The notes below the pieces were generated by a model that was not told the origin of the DNA, made no database searches, and saw only the letters and a program-made list of their open reading frames with translations. Positions 1 through 5,745 of a stretch of DNA of 12,306 nt are shown here, piece by piece. The first letter of the stretch is position 1; each line of letters opens with the position of its first letter. Origin of the DNA: an uncultured Flavobacteriales bacterium (GTDB taxonomy: Bacteria; Bacteroidota; Bacteroidia; Flavobacteriales; Schleiferiaceae); the NCBI GenBank assembly GCA_903821715.1, contig CAIJMB010000182.1, positions 1 to 12,306 on the forward strand, given 5' to 3'. The translations under genes were made by a program, and so were the position numbers.

Positions 1-1
1 C

Positions 2-667
2 GACGCTCGCAAGGGGCTCTTTCTGCAGCTTGGTCTTGTGATTGCTCTCGGGCTGACTTGGATGGCGTTTGAATGGAAGACGTACGAGACGGGACCCATT
101 GATTTGGGCACGCTTGAAGGCGTTTTGGAAGACGAAGAGATGATCGTCACCAACCGCAACACGCCGCCTCCGCCGCCTCCTCCTCCAGCTCCGAGCCTTG
201 AATTCAAAATTGTCGATGACAAGATTGACATCGTTGAAATGGATCTGGTATCTACAGAGATTGACGATGACTCTGAAATTGAGATCATGGAAGTTCAAAC
301 TGAAGAAGAAGTCTTCAGCTTCGTAAACGTAGAAAACCGTCCTGTATTCCCCGGCTGTGAAAACTTGCCTACCGAAGACGAGCGATTCAATTGCTTCAAC
401 CTTAAGGCACGTCAGTTTATCGGCAAGAATTTCGAGTTCCCCGAGATGGCCAAGCAAATGGGTATTCAAGGCAAAGTATGGGTCTCATTTGTCATTGACA
501 AAGATGGCAAAGTGACCAACGTGAAAGTCGACCGTGGGGTAGACAAGCTACTTGACGAAGAGGCTCTTCGCGTAGTCCGCATGCTCCCGAAAATGGCCCC
601 CGCCAAAGTGGGTGGACGTCCGGTTAAAATGAGCTACACGCTGCCGATTAACGCACGTCTCCAGTAA
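2..667 (+). CDS. tonB: Energy transducer TonB, 5' end missing
   Basis: TonB couples inner-membrane proton-motive force (through ExbB/ExbD) to TonB-dependent outer-membrane receptors. The reading frame is open from base 2, so the start lies outside the window. A GTG at 38 is inside the membrane anchor and is unlikely to be the true start. The visible 221 residues hold a hydrophobic anchor (about 5-20), an acidic periplasmic stretch, a run of eight prolines (about residues 55-62), and a C-terminal TonB domain from about residue 110. That domain begins with the VFPGCE motif and a second Cys (FNCFN), as in Bacteroidota TonB proteins, and includes GIQGKVWVSFVIDKDG. Perhaps 15-25 N-terminal residues are missing, judged from relatives. 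The gene is closed by a strong intrinsic terminator, so it is a separate unit from cysQ. No ExbB/ExbD or receptor gene is visible. Family assignment is firm; which receptor it serves cannot be told. Confidence 0.93.
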   Translation, partial: DARKGLFLQLGLVIALGLTWMAFEWKTYETGPIDLGTLEGVLEDEEMIVTNRNTPPPPPPPPAPSLEFKIVDDKIDIVEMDLVSTEIDDDSEIEIMEVQTEEEVFSFVNVENRPVFPGCENLPTEDERFNCFNLKARQFIGKNFEFPEMAKQMGIQGKVWVSFVIDKDGKVTNVKVDRGVDKLLDEEALRVVRMLPKMAPAKVGGRPVKMSYTLPINARLQ

Positions 668-687
668 TCTGGATCCGAACCAATCAG

Positions 688-710
688 CCCCGGGTTTCCC
701 GGGGTTTTTT
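688..710 (+). terminator. Intrinsic terminator after tonB
   Basis: A perfect 7-bp GC-only stem, CCCCGGG / CCCGGGG (688-694 and 698-704), with a TTT loop, is followed directly by six T (705-710). It lies 21 bases after the tonB stop and separates tonB from cysQ. The last T of the tract also begins the candidate cysQ promoter element. Confidence 0.93.
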
Positions 711-717
711 ATTTCTG
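710..717 (+). promoter_or_regulatory. Candidate -7 element of cysQ
   Basis: TATTTCTG matches the Bacteroidota -7 consensus TAnnTTTG with one mismatch (C for T at 715). It ends seven bases before the cysQ ATG. No TTG-type -33 element can be seen, because that position falls in the terminator stem. A promoter is expected here since tonB is terminated just upstream. The element itself is inferred from pattern and position. Confidence 0.35.
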
Positions 718-724
718 CGAATTC

Positions 725-1564
725 ATGACTTCTTTTGATTCCTGGGGCCCAAGCGTCCTCGAAGCCTGCTACCGCGCTGCGGATGCCATTCTCGACGTCT
801 ACGAAGGGCACAAAGACATGAATGTCGAAGTGAAATCCGACAACAGCCCAGTGACGGCCGCAGACCACGCGGCACACGCCATCCTCGATCCGGTGCTCAC
901 AGCGGCCGGTTTCCCTGTCCTGAGCGAAGAGGGGAGGAGCATTCCATTTGCAGAGCGTAGCGCATGGGATACGTTTTGGGTGGTCGATCCGCTCGACGGA
1001 ACCAAAGAGTTTATTAAGCGAAACGGTGAATTCACTGTGAACGTCGCCTTAGTACACCACGGGGCTCCAATTTTTGGAATCGTCTATGCTCCGGTGCTCG
1101 GCTGGTTGTACGCTGGCGGTGAAGGCCTTGGCGCACGCAAGTCCATGATCCGAGTGACCTGGGATGAACTGTGGGCCCATGCCCAGCACTTGCCTGCGCG
1201 CCTTCCAGATGCTGTGACGGTGGTAGCGAGTCGGTCGCATTCAACTCCTGAGACCGAGGCACTTATCGCCCGATGGGAAGCTTCGCACGGCAGCATTCAG
1301 CGCGTGAGTATGGGCTCTTCGCTCAAAATCGGTCTGGTCGCAGAGGGTCGCGCACACGCATACCCGCGCGCAGCTCCGACCATGGAATGGGATACCGCTG
1401 CAGGCCATGCCGTACTGCGCGGGGCCGGAATGGAACTCTATGAGCTCGTGCCCCACCCAGAGCTTGGATTTCGCCGCGGATCGCCTTTGTGCTACAACAA
1501 AGAAAACTTACTGAATCCCCCCTTCCTTGCTTGCGCTGCCCCGTATCTTTGTGGGGATGCGTGA
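725..1564 (+). CDS. cysQ: 3'(2'),5'-bisphosphate nucleotidase CysQ
   Basis: This is a Mg-dependent phosphatase of the inositol monophosphatase superfamily. It hydrolyses 3'-phosphoadenosine 5'-phosphate (pAp) to AMP, clearing a by-product of sulfur and acyl-carrier metabolism in the cytoplasm. All metal-site motifs are present: SDNSPVTAAD (38-47), SEEG (67-70), DPLDGT (88-93) and EWDTAAGHAV (221-230). KEFIKRNGEFTVNVAL (94-109) and SSLKIGLVAEG (198-208) are typical of CysQ rather than of plain inositol monophosphatases. At 279 residues the length is normal. The family usually ends soon after YNKENLLNP (257-265). The last ten or so residues here look like an extra tail, and their DNA also carries the candidate cyoE promoter and start. 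The stop overlaps the chosen cyoE ATG by eight bases. The ATG at 725 is the first after the terminator and places the first motif correctly. Confidence 0.93.
   Translation: MTSFDSWGPSVLEACYRAADAILDVYEGHKDMNVEVKSDNSPVTAADHAAHAILDPVLTAAGFPVLSEEGRSIPFAERSAWDTFWVVDPLDGTKEFIKRNGEFTVNVALVHHGAPIFGIVYAPVLGWLYAGGEGLGARKSMIRVTWDELWAHAQHLPARLPDAVTVVASRSHSTPETEALIARWEASHGSIQRVSMGSSLKIGLVAEGRAHAYPRAAPTMEWDTAAGHAVLRGAGMELYELVPHPELGFRRGSPLCYNKENLLNPPFLACAAPYLCGDA
1544..1551 (+). promoter_or_regulatory. Candidate -7 element of cyoE
   Basis: TATCTTTG is a perfect match to the Bacteroidota TAnnTTTG -7 consensus and ends five bases before the cyoE ATG at 1557. It lies inside the last codons of cysQ. No convincing TTG -33 element is seen at the usual spacing. 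If used, transcription would begin at or very near the ATG and the mRNA would be nearly leaderless. The call rests on pattern and position only. Confidence 0.4.
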
Positions 1565-2411
1565 CCTCGGGCTTTTGCTCAAATTTCGCCTGGCCTTTTC
1601 GGTCGTAATCTCTGCCGTGGCGGGCTACCTGCTCGGCGCGCCTGAGGTGCATTGGACCGAACTCATCCTTCTCACACTGGGCGGTTTTGCTGTGGTTGGT
1701 TCAAGTAACGCCTTCAATCAGGTTTGGGAAATCGATCAGGACGGCCTCATGGGGCGCACCCAAAACCGACCATTGCCCTCAGGGCGCATGACCCAAACGC
1801 GGGCGCTCGTGTGGGCCTTTGCCTTCGGAATTGCAGGCATTGCCGCACTCGCGCTGCTCAACCTTAAAACGGCAGCTTTTGGTGCCCTCAGCTTGCTGCT
1901 TTACGTCCTCATTTACACGCCACTCAAAGCGAAATCGCCTTGGGCTGTGCTGGTCGGAGCCATTCCGGGCGCCATTCCCTTCATGCTTGGGTGGGTCGCG
2001 GCTACAGGTTCGTTTGGACTTGAGCCGGGTGTGCTTTTTGCCTACCAGTTTGTGTGGCAATTTCCTCACTTTTGGGCGATTGCTTGGCTGGCATATGACG
2101 ACTACGCCAAAGCCGGATACTATCTCTTGCCCAACCGCATCAAGGATCGATTGGCCACCCGAATGACCGTATTTTATGCGTTATGGATGGTGCTAATTTC
2201 GCTACTTCCCGCATTCGGGCTGGCCGGAACCCTCACAACTTCACTTTGGGCATCCATCGCCACGGGCGTCCTCGGACTTGACGTGATGTACCACGCCGTG
2301 CAGCACTTTCGACGCGCAGATGACGCCTCGGCGCGCGCGCTCATGTTTAGCACTATCCGCTACCTACCGCTCGTACAAACCTTATGGGTGGTAGATCGGT
2401 TCATTCAGTAA
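1557..2411 (+). CDS. cyoE: Heme O synthase (protoheme IX farnesyltransferase)
   Basis: This UbiA-family integral membrane prenyltransferase adds a farnesyl group to heme b to give heme O, the precursor of heme A for aa3/caa3 oxidases (also named CtaB). The protein is 284 residues and strongly hydrophobic, with about eight or nine membrane segments. The first Asp-rich prenyl-diphosphate site is in the stretch from NAFNQVWEIDQD to NRPLPSGR (51-77). FPHFWAIAW and the following YDDYAKAGYYLLP match the second conserved region of heme O synthases. I chose the ATG at 1557 because MRDLGLLLKFRLAFSVVISA fits the usual N-terminus; a TTG at 1527 would add ten residues. The start overlaps the cysQ stop by eight bases, and the next gene follows after four bases. 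It heads the oxidase gene run. Heme A synthase (CtaA), needed for the next step, is not in the window. Confidence 0.95.
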   Translation: MRDLGLLLKFRLAFSVVISAVAGYLLGAPEVHWTELILLTLGGFAVVGSSNAFNQVWEIDQDGLMGRTQNRPLPSGRMTQTRALVWAFAFGIAGIAALALLNLKTAAFGALSLLLYVLIYTPLKAKSPWAVLVGAIPGAIPFMLGWVAATGSFGLEPGVLFAYQFVWQFPHFWAIAWLAYDDYAKAGYYLLPNRIKDRLATRMTVFYALWMVLISLLPAFGLAGTLTTSLWASIATGVLGLDVMYHAVQHFRRADDASARALMFSTIRYLPLVQTLWVVDRFIQ

Positions 2412-2415
2412 GATT

Positions 2416-2982
2416 ATGGAACTCACTCCCCAACAAAAAGCATCTCGGCCACTGCTGTACCTCGGACTCGCCAGCATCGGCATGGCCTTCGCCGGCCTTA
2501 CTTCTGGCTACGTCGTAGCTCGCTCCTCGCTGGTGGCTGCGAACAATTGGCAGACTATCGAACTACCTAACTGGTTTTATTTCAGCACTTTATCAGTTTT
2601 GCTTTCAAGCGTCGTACTGCGCAATGCGCAAAAGAAGATTTCTGCCGGAACGCGCCCTCTGGTCGCCGTGGCGTCCGTGCTTGTTCTCGGAATTTTGTTT
2701 GCCATTTTTCAAGTGATGGGGTGGGCTGATCTGATTGACCAAAAAATCTACTTTACCGGTGAAGGGAGCAAGCCTGAGGCCAGCTGGCTGTATGTCATTA
2801 CATGGTTTCACTGGCTGCACGTCCTCGCCGGTATTTTGGTCCTTAGTCTTATGCTTATTCGCACATCTAAGGGCTACTATGTCGGTGCCAAAGTTCTTCG
2901 CTTTACCCTCGGAGCCCAATTTTGGCACTTCCTCGGATTTCTTTGGATGTACCTGCTCGGGTTTTTGCTCATCCTGCGCTAA
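2416..2982 (+). CDS. Cytochrome c oxidase subunit III, short paralogue
   Basis: This is a membrane subunit of the heme-copper oxidase subunit III family, which supports proton uptake and stability of the catalytic subunit I. It has 188 residues with five hydrophobic segments (about 14-35, 51-67, 81-104, 126-147 and 163-187). Two conserved family regions are visible: FHWLHVLAG in the fourth segment and FWHFLGFLWMYLLGFLL in the last. It follows cyoE after four bases and precedes a second, longer subunit III gene. This tandem pair is recalled as usual in Flavobacteriia caa3 gene clusters. It lacks the large hydrophilic insert of its neighbour. Whether both copies sit in one enzyme, or this one is a diverged accessory subunit, cannot be read from sequence. 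coxC or ctaE would be the usual symbol, but I leave it blank because there are two paralogues. Confidence 0.88.
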   Translation: MELTPQQKASRPLLYLGLASIGMAFAGLTSGYVVARSSLVAANNWQTIELPNWFYFSTLSVLLSSVVLRNAQKKISAGTRPLVAVASVLVLGILFAIFQVMGWADLIDQKIYFTGEGSKPEASWLYVITWFHWLHVLAGILVLSLMLIRTSKGYYVGAKVLRFTLGAQFWHFLGFLWMYLLGFLLILR

Positions 2983-2987
2983 TTTTG
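2980..2987 (+). promoter_or_regulatory. Possible internal -7 element before the long subunit III gene
   Basis: TAATTTTG matches TAnnTTTG perfectly and overlaps the stop codon of the short subunit III gene. It would give a leader of roughly 25-30 bases before the ATG at 3020. This 37-base gap is the longest between genes of the run. There is no clear -33 element, and AT-rich octamers of this kind occur by chance, so it is a weak call. Confidence 0.2.
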
Positions 2988-3019
2988 CGCGACCCCAAAA
3001 CTGACAATCCCCTAACTAC

Positions 3020-3928
3020 ATGGCACAACCAGCTGCGACAGGAACTTGGTCCGGAGGCAACGAGCCGATGAAAGCCGAATACGGCAAAATGATGATGTGG
3101 TACTTCCTCATCTCTGATGCCCTCACATTCTCGGGTTTCTTAACAGCGTATGGATTCATGCGCTTTGCGAACGAAAAGACCTGGCCGGTCGCAGAAGATG
3201 TCTTTACCCACTTCCCGGGTATCGAAGGCAACCAACCTCTTTTGTACGTGGCCTTGATGACGTTTATTCTCATCATGTCGTCGGTAACCATGGTGTTAGC
3301 TGTGAATGCGGGCCACGAGCGTAAGCAAGGCGCAGTGGGCTGGTGGATGATTGCCACGATTGTGGGCGGATTCATCTTTTTGGGCTCACAGGCTTGGGAG
3401 TGGTACCACTTTATTGTTGGTGACAAAGGAGCTATCGAATTAGCTGACGGACGAGTTCTTAAGGTAGCAGACGCCGAAACGGGCGAGGTGCTTTCATTGA
3501 GCCAGTTGGTGCATGGAGAAGCAGGTCATGCCTCCAACCACCACGAGACGTTTACAATGTTCGAAGTCCAGCAGGCATTTGCCGAGAATGACGGTGTGGT
3601 GCTCCAGTCTCCAGGCAAGGGTCACGAGCAGCTTTCACGCGCTCAGTCTGTGGCATCTCTTGCGAACGCTGAAGTGGTACAGGGTGCCAATATGAAGCGC
3701 AACGAATACGGTCAGAAGCAGTTTGCCAACTTCTTCTTCTTTATTACTGGTTTCCACGGATTCCACGTGTTCTCAGGTGTGATTTTGAACATCATCGTGT
3801 TCTACAACACGCTTCTTGGCACCTATGAGCGCCGCAAGAGTTACCTAATGGTTGAAAAGGTCGGTCTCTACTGGCACTTTGTCGACCTTGTTTGGGTATT
3901 TGTATTCACCTTCTTTTACCTCGTGTAA
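3020..3928 (+). CDS. Cytochrome c oxidase subunit III, long form with hydrophilic insert
   Basis: Subunit III of a caa3/aa3-type oxidase, 302 residues. Hydrophobic segments lie at about 25-48, 74-95, 105-128, 235-262 and 282-302. Family hallmarks are SQAWEWYHF (123-131), GFHGFHVFSG (244-253) and WHFVDLVWVFVF (285-296). Between the third and fourth segments there is a hydrophilic insert of about 95-100 residues (135-232) with clustered histidines (H165, H170, H174, H175) and acidic residues. Longer subunit III proteins with such inserts occur in Bacteroidota, but the role of the insert is unknown to me. The ATG at 3020 is taken because MAQPAATGTWSGG begins a plausible N-terminal tail about 24 residues before the first helix, and no upstream in-frame start looks better. 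The subunit IV gene follows after two bases. Confidence 0.93.
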   Translation: MAQPAATGTWSGGNEPMKAEYGKMMMWYFLISDALTFSGFLTAYGFMRFANEKTWPVAEDVFTHFPGIEGNQPLLYVALMTFILIMSSVTMVLAVNAGHERKQGAVGWWMIATIVGGFIFLGSQAWEWYHFIVGDKGAIELADGRVLKVADAETGEVLSLSQLVHGEAGHASNHHETFTMFEVQQAFAENDGVVLQSPGKGHEQLSRAQSVASLANAEVVQGANMKRNEYGQKQFANFFFFITGFHGFHVFSGVILNIIVFYNTLLGTYERRKSYLMVEKVGLYWHFVDLVWVFVFTFFYLV

Positions 3929-3930
3929 TC

Positions 3931-4251
3931 ATGGCAGACGCACATTCTCCCTCAGGAACTCGTTGGATCTGGAACGTATTTTGGCTGCTACTCATCGTCA
4001 CGGGCGTTGAGGTTGCTTTGGGCATCATTAAGCCTTCGGCGTTACTGCACGAGGTTGCCGGAACCAGCATTCTAAATTTGATTTTCATTGGACTTACCTT
4101 GGTGAAGGCCGGGTACATCGTTCAGTACTTCATGCACTTGAAGTACGAGGATGCTACGTTGCGCATGTCGATCTACTTGCCTGTACTAATCCTGATTCCG
4201 TACCTCACCTTCATTACATTGTACGAGGGCGTTAAGGTATTCGGATACTAA
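3931..4251 (+). CDS. Cytochrome c oxidase subunit IV (bacterial caa3 type)
   Basis: A small structural subunit of bacterial caa3-type oxidases (COX4_pro-like; CtaF/CoxD in other systems). It has 106 residues with three membrane segments (about 12-33, 46-66 and 79-98). The conserved stretch VKAGYIVQYFMHLKYED (58-74) carries the FMHL motif typical of the family. The ATG at 3931 is two bases after the preceding stop. An in-frame ATG at 3892 lies inside the subunit III gene and would add 13 residues that interrupt a normal N-terminus, so I rejected it. The SCO gene begins one base after its stop. The family is identified with good confidence from topology, motif and position between subunit III and SCO. 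Confidence 0.88.
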   Translation: MADAHSPSGTRWIWNVFWLLLIVTGVEVALGIIKPSALLHEVAGTSILNLIFIGLTLVKAGYIVQYFMHLKYEDATLRMSIYLPVLILIPYLTFITLYEGVKVFGY

Positions 4252-4252
4252 C

Positions 4253-4939
4253 ATGGCCAACCCCGTCGCCAAAAAACTGATCTTGGCGGCACTGCTCCTG
4301 CTGCCGGTTTCCATGTACTTGGGCTCGCTACTCATTAGTGGAGCCGTAAACTTTCGTACCCTTGAGAACATCGGTCAAGGTCCGACAGCCAAGGGGCATC
4401 CCCTGAGAGATTTTCATTTAATCCAGTCCACAGGCCAGCCGTGGTCTGCAGATAGCCTAGACGGTAAAATCGCTGTGGTTAGTTTCTTTTTTTCAAGCTG
4501 CCCCACGATCTGCCCCGCAATGAACTTTCACTTGAAGCAGGCTCACGACCGAATGTTCGCGTTTAAGGACGTGGTATTTGTGAGTTACAGCATTGACCCC
4601 GAAACCGATACGCCTCCTGTACTCGAGGCCTACAAGCAGCGATTTGACGTGGGCGGAAGCCAAAAGTGGCACTTTATTACCGGCGATCGCGAGACCATTT
4701 ACCAACTTGCTCAGGCTTACTTTCTAACGGCTATGAAGGATTCTGCCGCAGAGGGAGGCTACACCCACTCACAGTCGGCAGTAATTATCGACTGGAACGG
4801 TGACATTCGCACACGACTTGACGATCAGAACCAAATTCTCGGAGCTTACGATGTGTCACAACCCGTTCAAGTGGATGAACTTGTCGAGGACTTGCGTGTT
4901 TTAGTCAAAGAGTACCGCCAGCAAAAAATGGGCAAATGA
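4253..4939 (+). CDS. SCO1/SenC-family copper chaperone for oxidase assembly
   Basis: SCO proteins are membrane-anchored, thioredoxin-fold proteins outside the cytoplasm that deliver copper to, or reduce cysteines of, the CuA site of oxidase subunit II. This 228-residue protein has one N-terminal anchor (about 8-30). The copper-binding CxxxC is in SSCPTICP (C83 and C87), and the third ligand is His172 in THSQSAVIID. SYSIDPETDTPPVLEAY (111-127) and WHFITGD (139-145) are also typical. All three metal ligands are present, so it should be active. It starts one base after the subunit IV stop, and its own stop overlaps the next start by ATGA, which suggests translational coupling. Its place in a run of oxidase genes supports a role in assembling this enzyme, although its main target, subunit II, is encoded elsewhere. 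Confidence 0.95.
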   Translation: MANPVAKKLILAALLLLPVSMYLGSLLISGAVNFRTLENIGQGPTAKGHPLRDFHLIQSTGQPWSADSLDGKIAVVSFFFSSCPTICPAMNFHLKQAHDRMFAFKDVVFVSYSIDPETDTPPVLEAYKQRFDVGGSQKWHFITGDRETIYQLAQAYFLTAMKDSAAEGGYTHSQSAVIIDWNGDIRTRLDDQNQILGAYDVSQPVQVDELVEDLRVLVKEYRQQKMGK

Positions 4940-5487
4940 GCACAGCCAACCACCCGCGTGACCGCGTTTTTGTACCCCTGATCGTGGGATTGTCTGTGGT
5001 GGTTCCCATCGCGGTGGCTTTACTTTTTTTACTACCTGAAGATTGGAAGATTCAATGGGGCAATGCCAATGTGCGAAGCCTGCCCTTCTTTCACGCCATT
5101 TTGAACGGATCGACTGCAGTACTCTTGCTTGTAGGATTTGGAATGATCAAAACCAAAAACGTAGCCGCGCACCGACTTGCCAATTTGTCAGCGTTTACGC
5201 TGTCTGCCGTTTTTCTGGTGAGCTATGTAGTGAGCCACCTGTCGAATCCAGATGCGAAGTTTGGAGGCGAAGGATGGATTCGCCCCCTGTACTTTTTCAT
5301 TTTGATTAGCCACATTGTGCTTAGTGTTCCAGTGCTACCTATGGCGATGTTCAGCATATACCGTGCTCTGAACAATCAGATTGCTGCGCACAAGAAGTGG
5401 GTGAAATGGACCTTTCCCGTGTGGCTGTATGTGGCCGTTACCGGTGTACTTGTGTACCTTTTCATGGCCCCATACTACCCGCAATGA
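4936..5487 (+). CDS. DUF420 membrane protein, CtaM-like oxidase assembly factor
   Basis: A DUF420-family polytopic membrane protein of 183 residues with five hydrophobic segments (about 11-33, 50-70, 82-101, 115-138 and 158-178). Conserved histidines fall in or near the membrane: H53 (FFHAILN), H79 (AAHRLAN), H101 (VSHLSN), H126 (ISHIVLS) and one in AHKKWVKWTFPVWLYVAVTG. GEGWIRPLYFFILISH is a strong family signature. In Bacillus and Staphylococcus the DUF420 protein CtaM (YozB) is needed for active heme-copper oxidase. By homology and by its place after SCO, I infer an assembly role here, perhaps in heme or copper handling; the biochemical step is not known to me. The start overlaps the SCO stop (ATGA), and its stop overlaps the next ATG in the same way. 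Confidence 0.9.
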   Translation: MSTANHPRDRVFVPLIVGLSVVVPIAVALLFLLPEDWKIQWGNANVRSLPFFHAILNGSTAVLLLVGFGMIKTKNVAAHRLANLSAFTLSAVFLVSYVVSHLSNPDAKFGGEGWIRPLYFFILISHIVLSVPVLPMAMFSIYRALNNQIAAHKKWVKWTFPVWLYVAVTGVLVYLFMAPYYPQ

Positions 5488-5711
5488 GAAAGTTTGTAAT
5501 GCTCGTACTCGCCATCTTCATGTCCTTGTCGACGTGGGCCCAGTGCGCAATGTGTAAGGCGACCGCAGAATCAGGTCAAGCCGCCGGTTCAACGGAGGCC
5601 TCGGGCCTCAATTCCGGAATTTTGTACCTCATGGTCTTCCCATACCTCATCATGGCAGCTGTGGGAATTGCATGGTACCGGAGCCAAAAAAAGAAATCTG
5701 CCACCCTTTAG
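5484..5711 (+). CDS. Small membrane protein with an N-terminal CxxC, function unknown
   Basis: A 75-residue protein not assignable to a characterised family. Residues 1-19 form a signal peptide (MRKF followed by a hydrophobic core, then STWAQ). CAMC (C21-C24) comes immediately after the likely signal peptidase I site. A Gly/Ser/Ala-rich linker of about 25 residues leads to a C-terminal membrane helix (about 49-67, GILYLMVFPYLIMAAVGIAW) and a basic KKK tail. The mature protein would have the CxxC exposed in the periplasm and its C-terminus in the cytoplasm. I recall similar short CAMC proteins after DUF420 genes in other Flavobacteriia, annotated as hypothetical. The ATG overlaps the DUF420 stop by ATGA. 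A longer in-frame start at 5397 lies inside DUF420 and would hide the signal peptide. A thiol-redox or metal role in oxidase assembly is an inference from position and motif. Confidence 0.82.
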   Translation: MRKFVMLVLAIFMSLSTWAQCAMCKATAESGQAAGSTEASGLNSGILYLMVFPYLIMAAVGIAWYRSQKKKSATL

Positions 5712-5715
5712 GGTT

Positions 5716-5738
5716 ATTTTGCACGGTATTTGCAAAAT
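5716..5738. repeat. Inverted repeat in the gap before tolC
   Basis: ATTTTGC (5716-5722) and GCAAAAT (5732-5738) are perfect 7-bp inverted arms separated by nine bases, within the 34-base gap between the CAMC gene and the tolC ATG at 5746. The arms are AT-rich and no T-tract follows, so it is not a convincing terminator. It could be an operator for the efflux genes, a weak hairpin, or chance. Confidence 0.4.
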
Positions 5739-5745
5739 TCCGGGC

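Noticed and set aside
160..190. CCG/CCT-rich tandem repeat near the start of the window
   Set aside because: It simply encodes the polyproline run of TonB and is explained by the protein.
1527..1556. TTG start for cyoE at 1527
   Set aside because: It would deepen the overlap with cysQ and add MLALPRIFVG before a normal N-terminus. The ATG at 1557 fits the family better and follows a TAnnTTTG element.
1819..2166. Forward open frame inside cyoE in another frame
   Set aside because: It has no family resemblance and lies wholly inside the heme O synthase coding region.
3016..3426. Reverse-strand open frame opposite the long subunit III gene
   Set aside because: The forward strand encodes a complete subunit III with its hallmark motifs, and the antisense frame has no domain and no plausible start context.
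5714..5732. TTATTTTG and TATTTG as a clear promoter for tolC
   Set aside because: Neither matches TAnnTTTG at all fixed positions and no -33 element is seen. I mention it only as a possibility under the palindrome finding.
5716..5738. Intrinsic terminator between the CAMC gene and tolC
   Set aside because: The dyad is AT-rich with a nine-base loop and is not followed by a T-tract, so it does not resemble the strong terminator after tonB.
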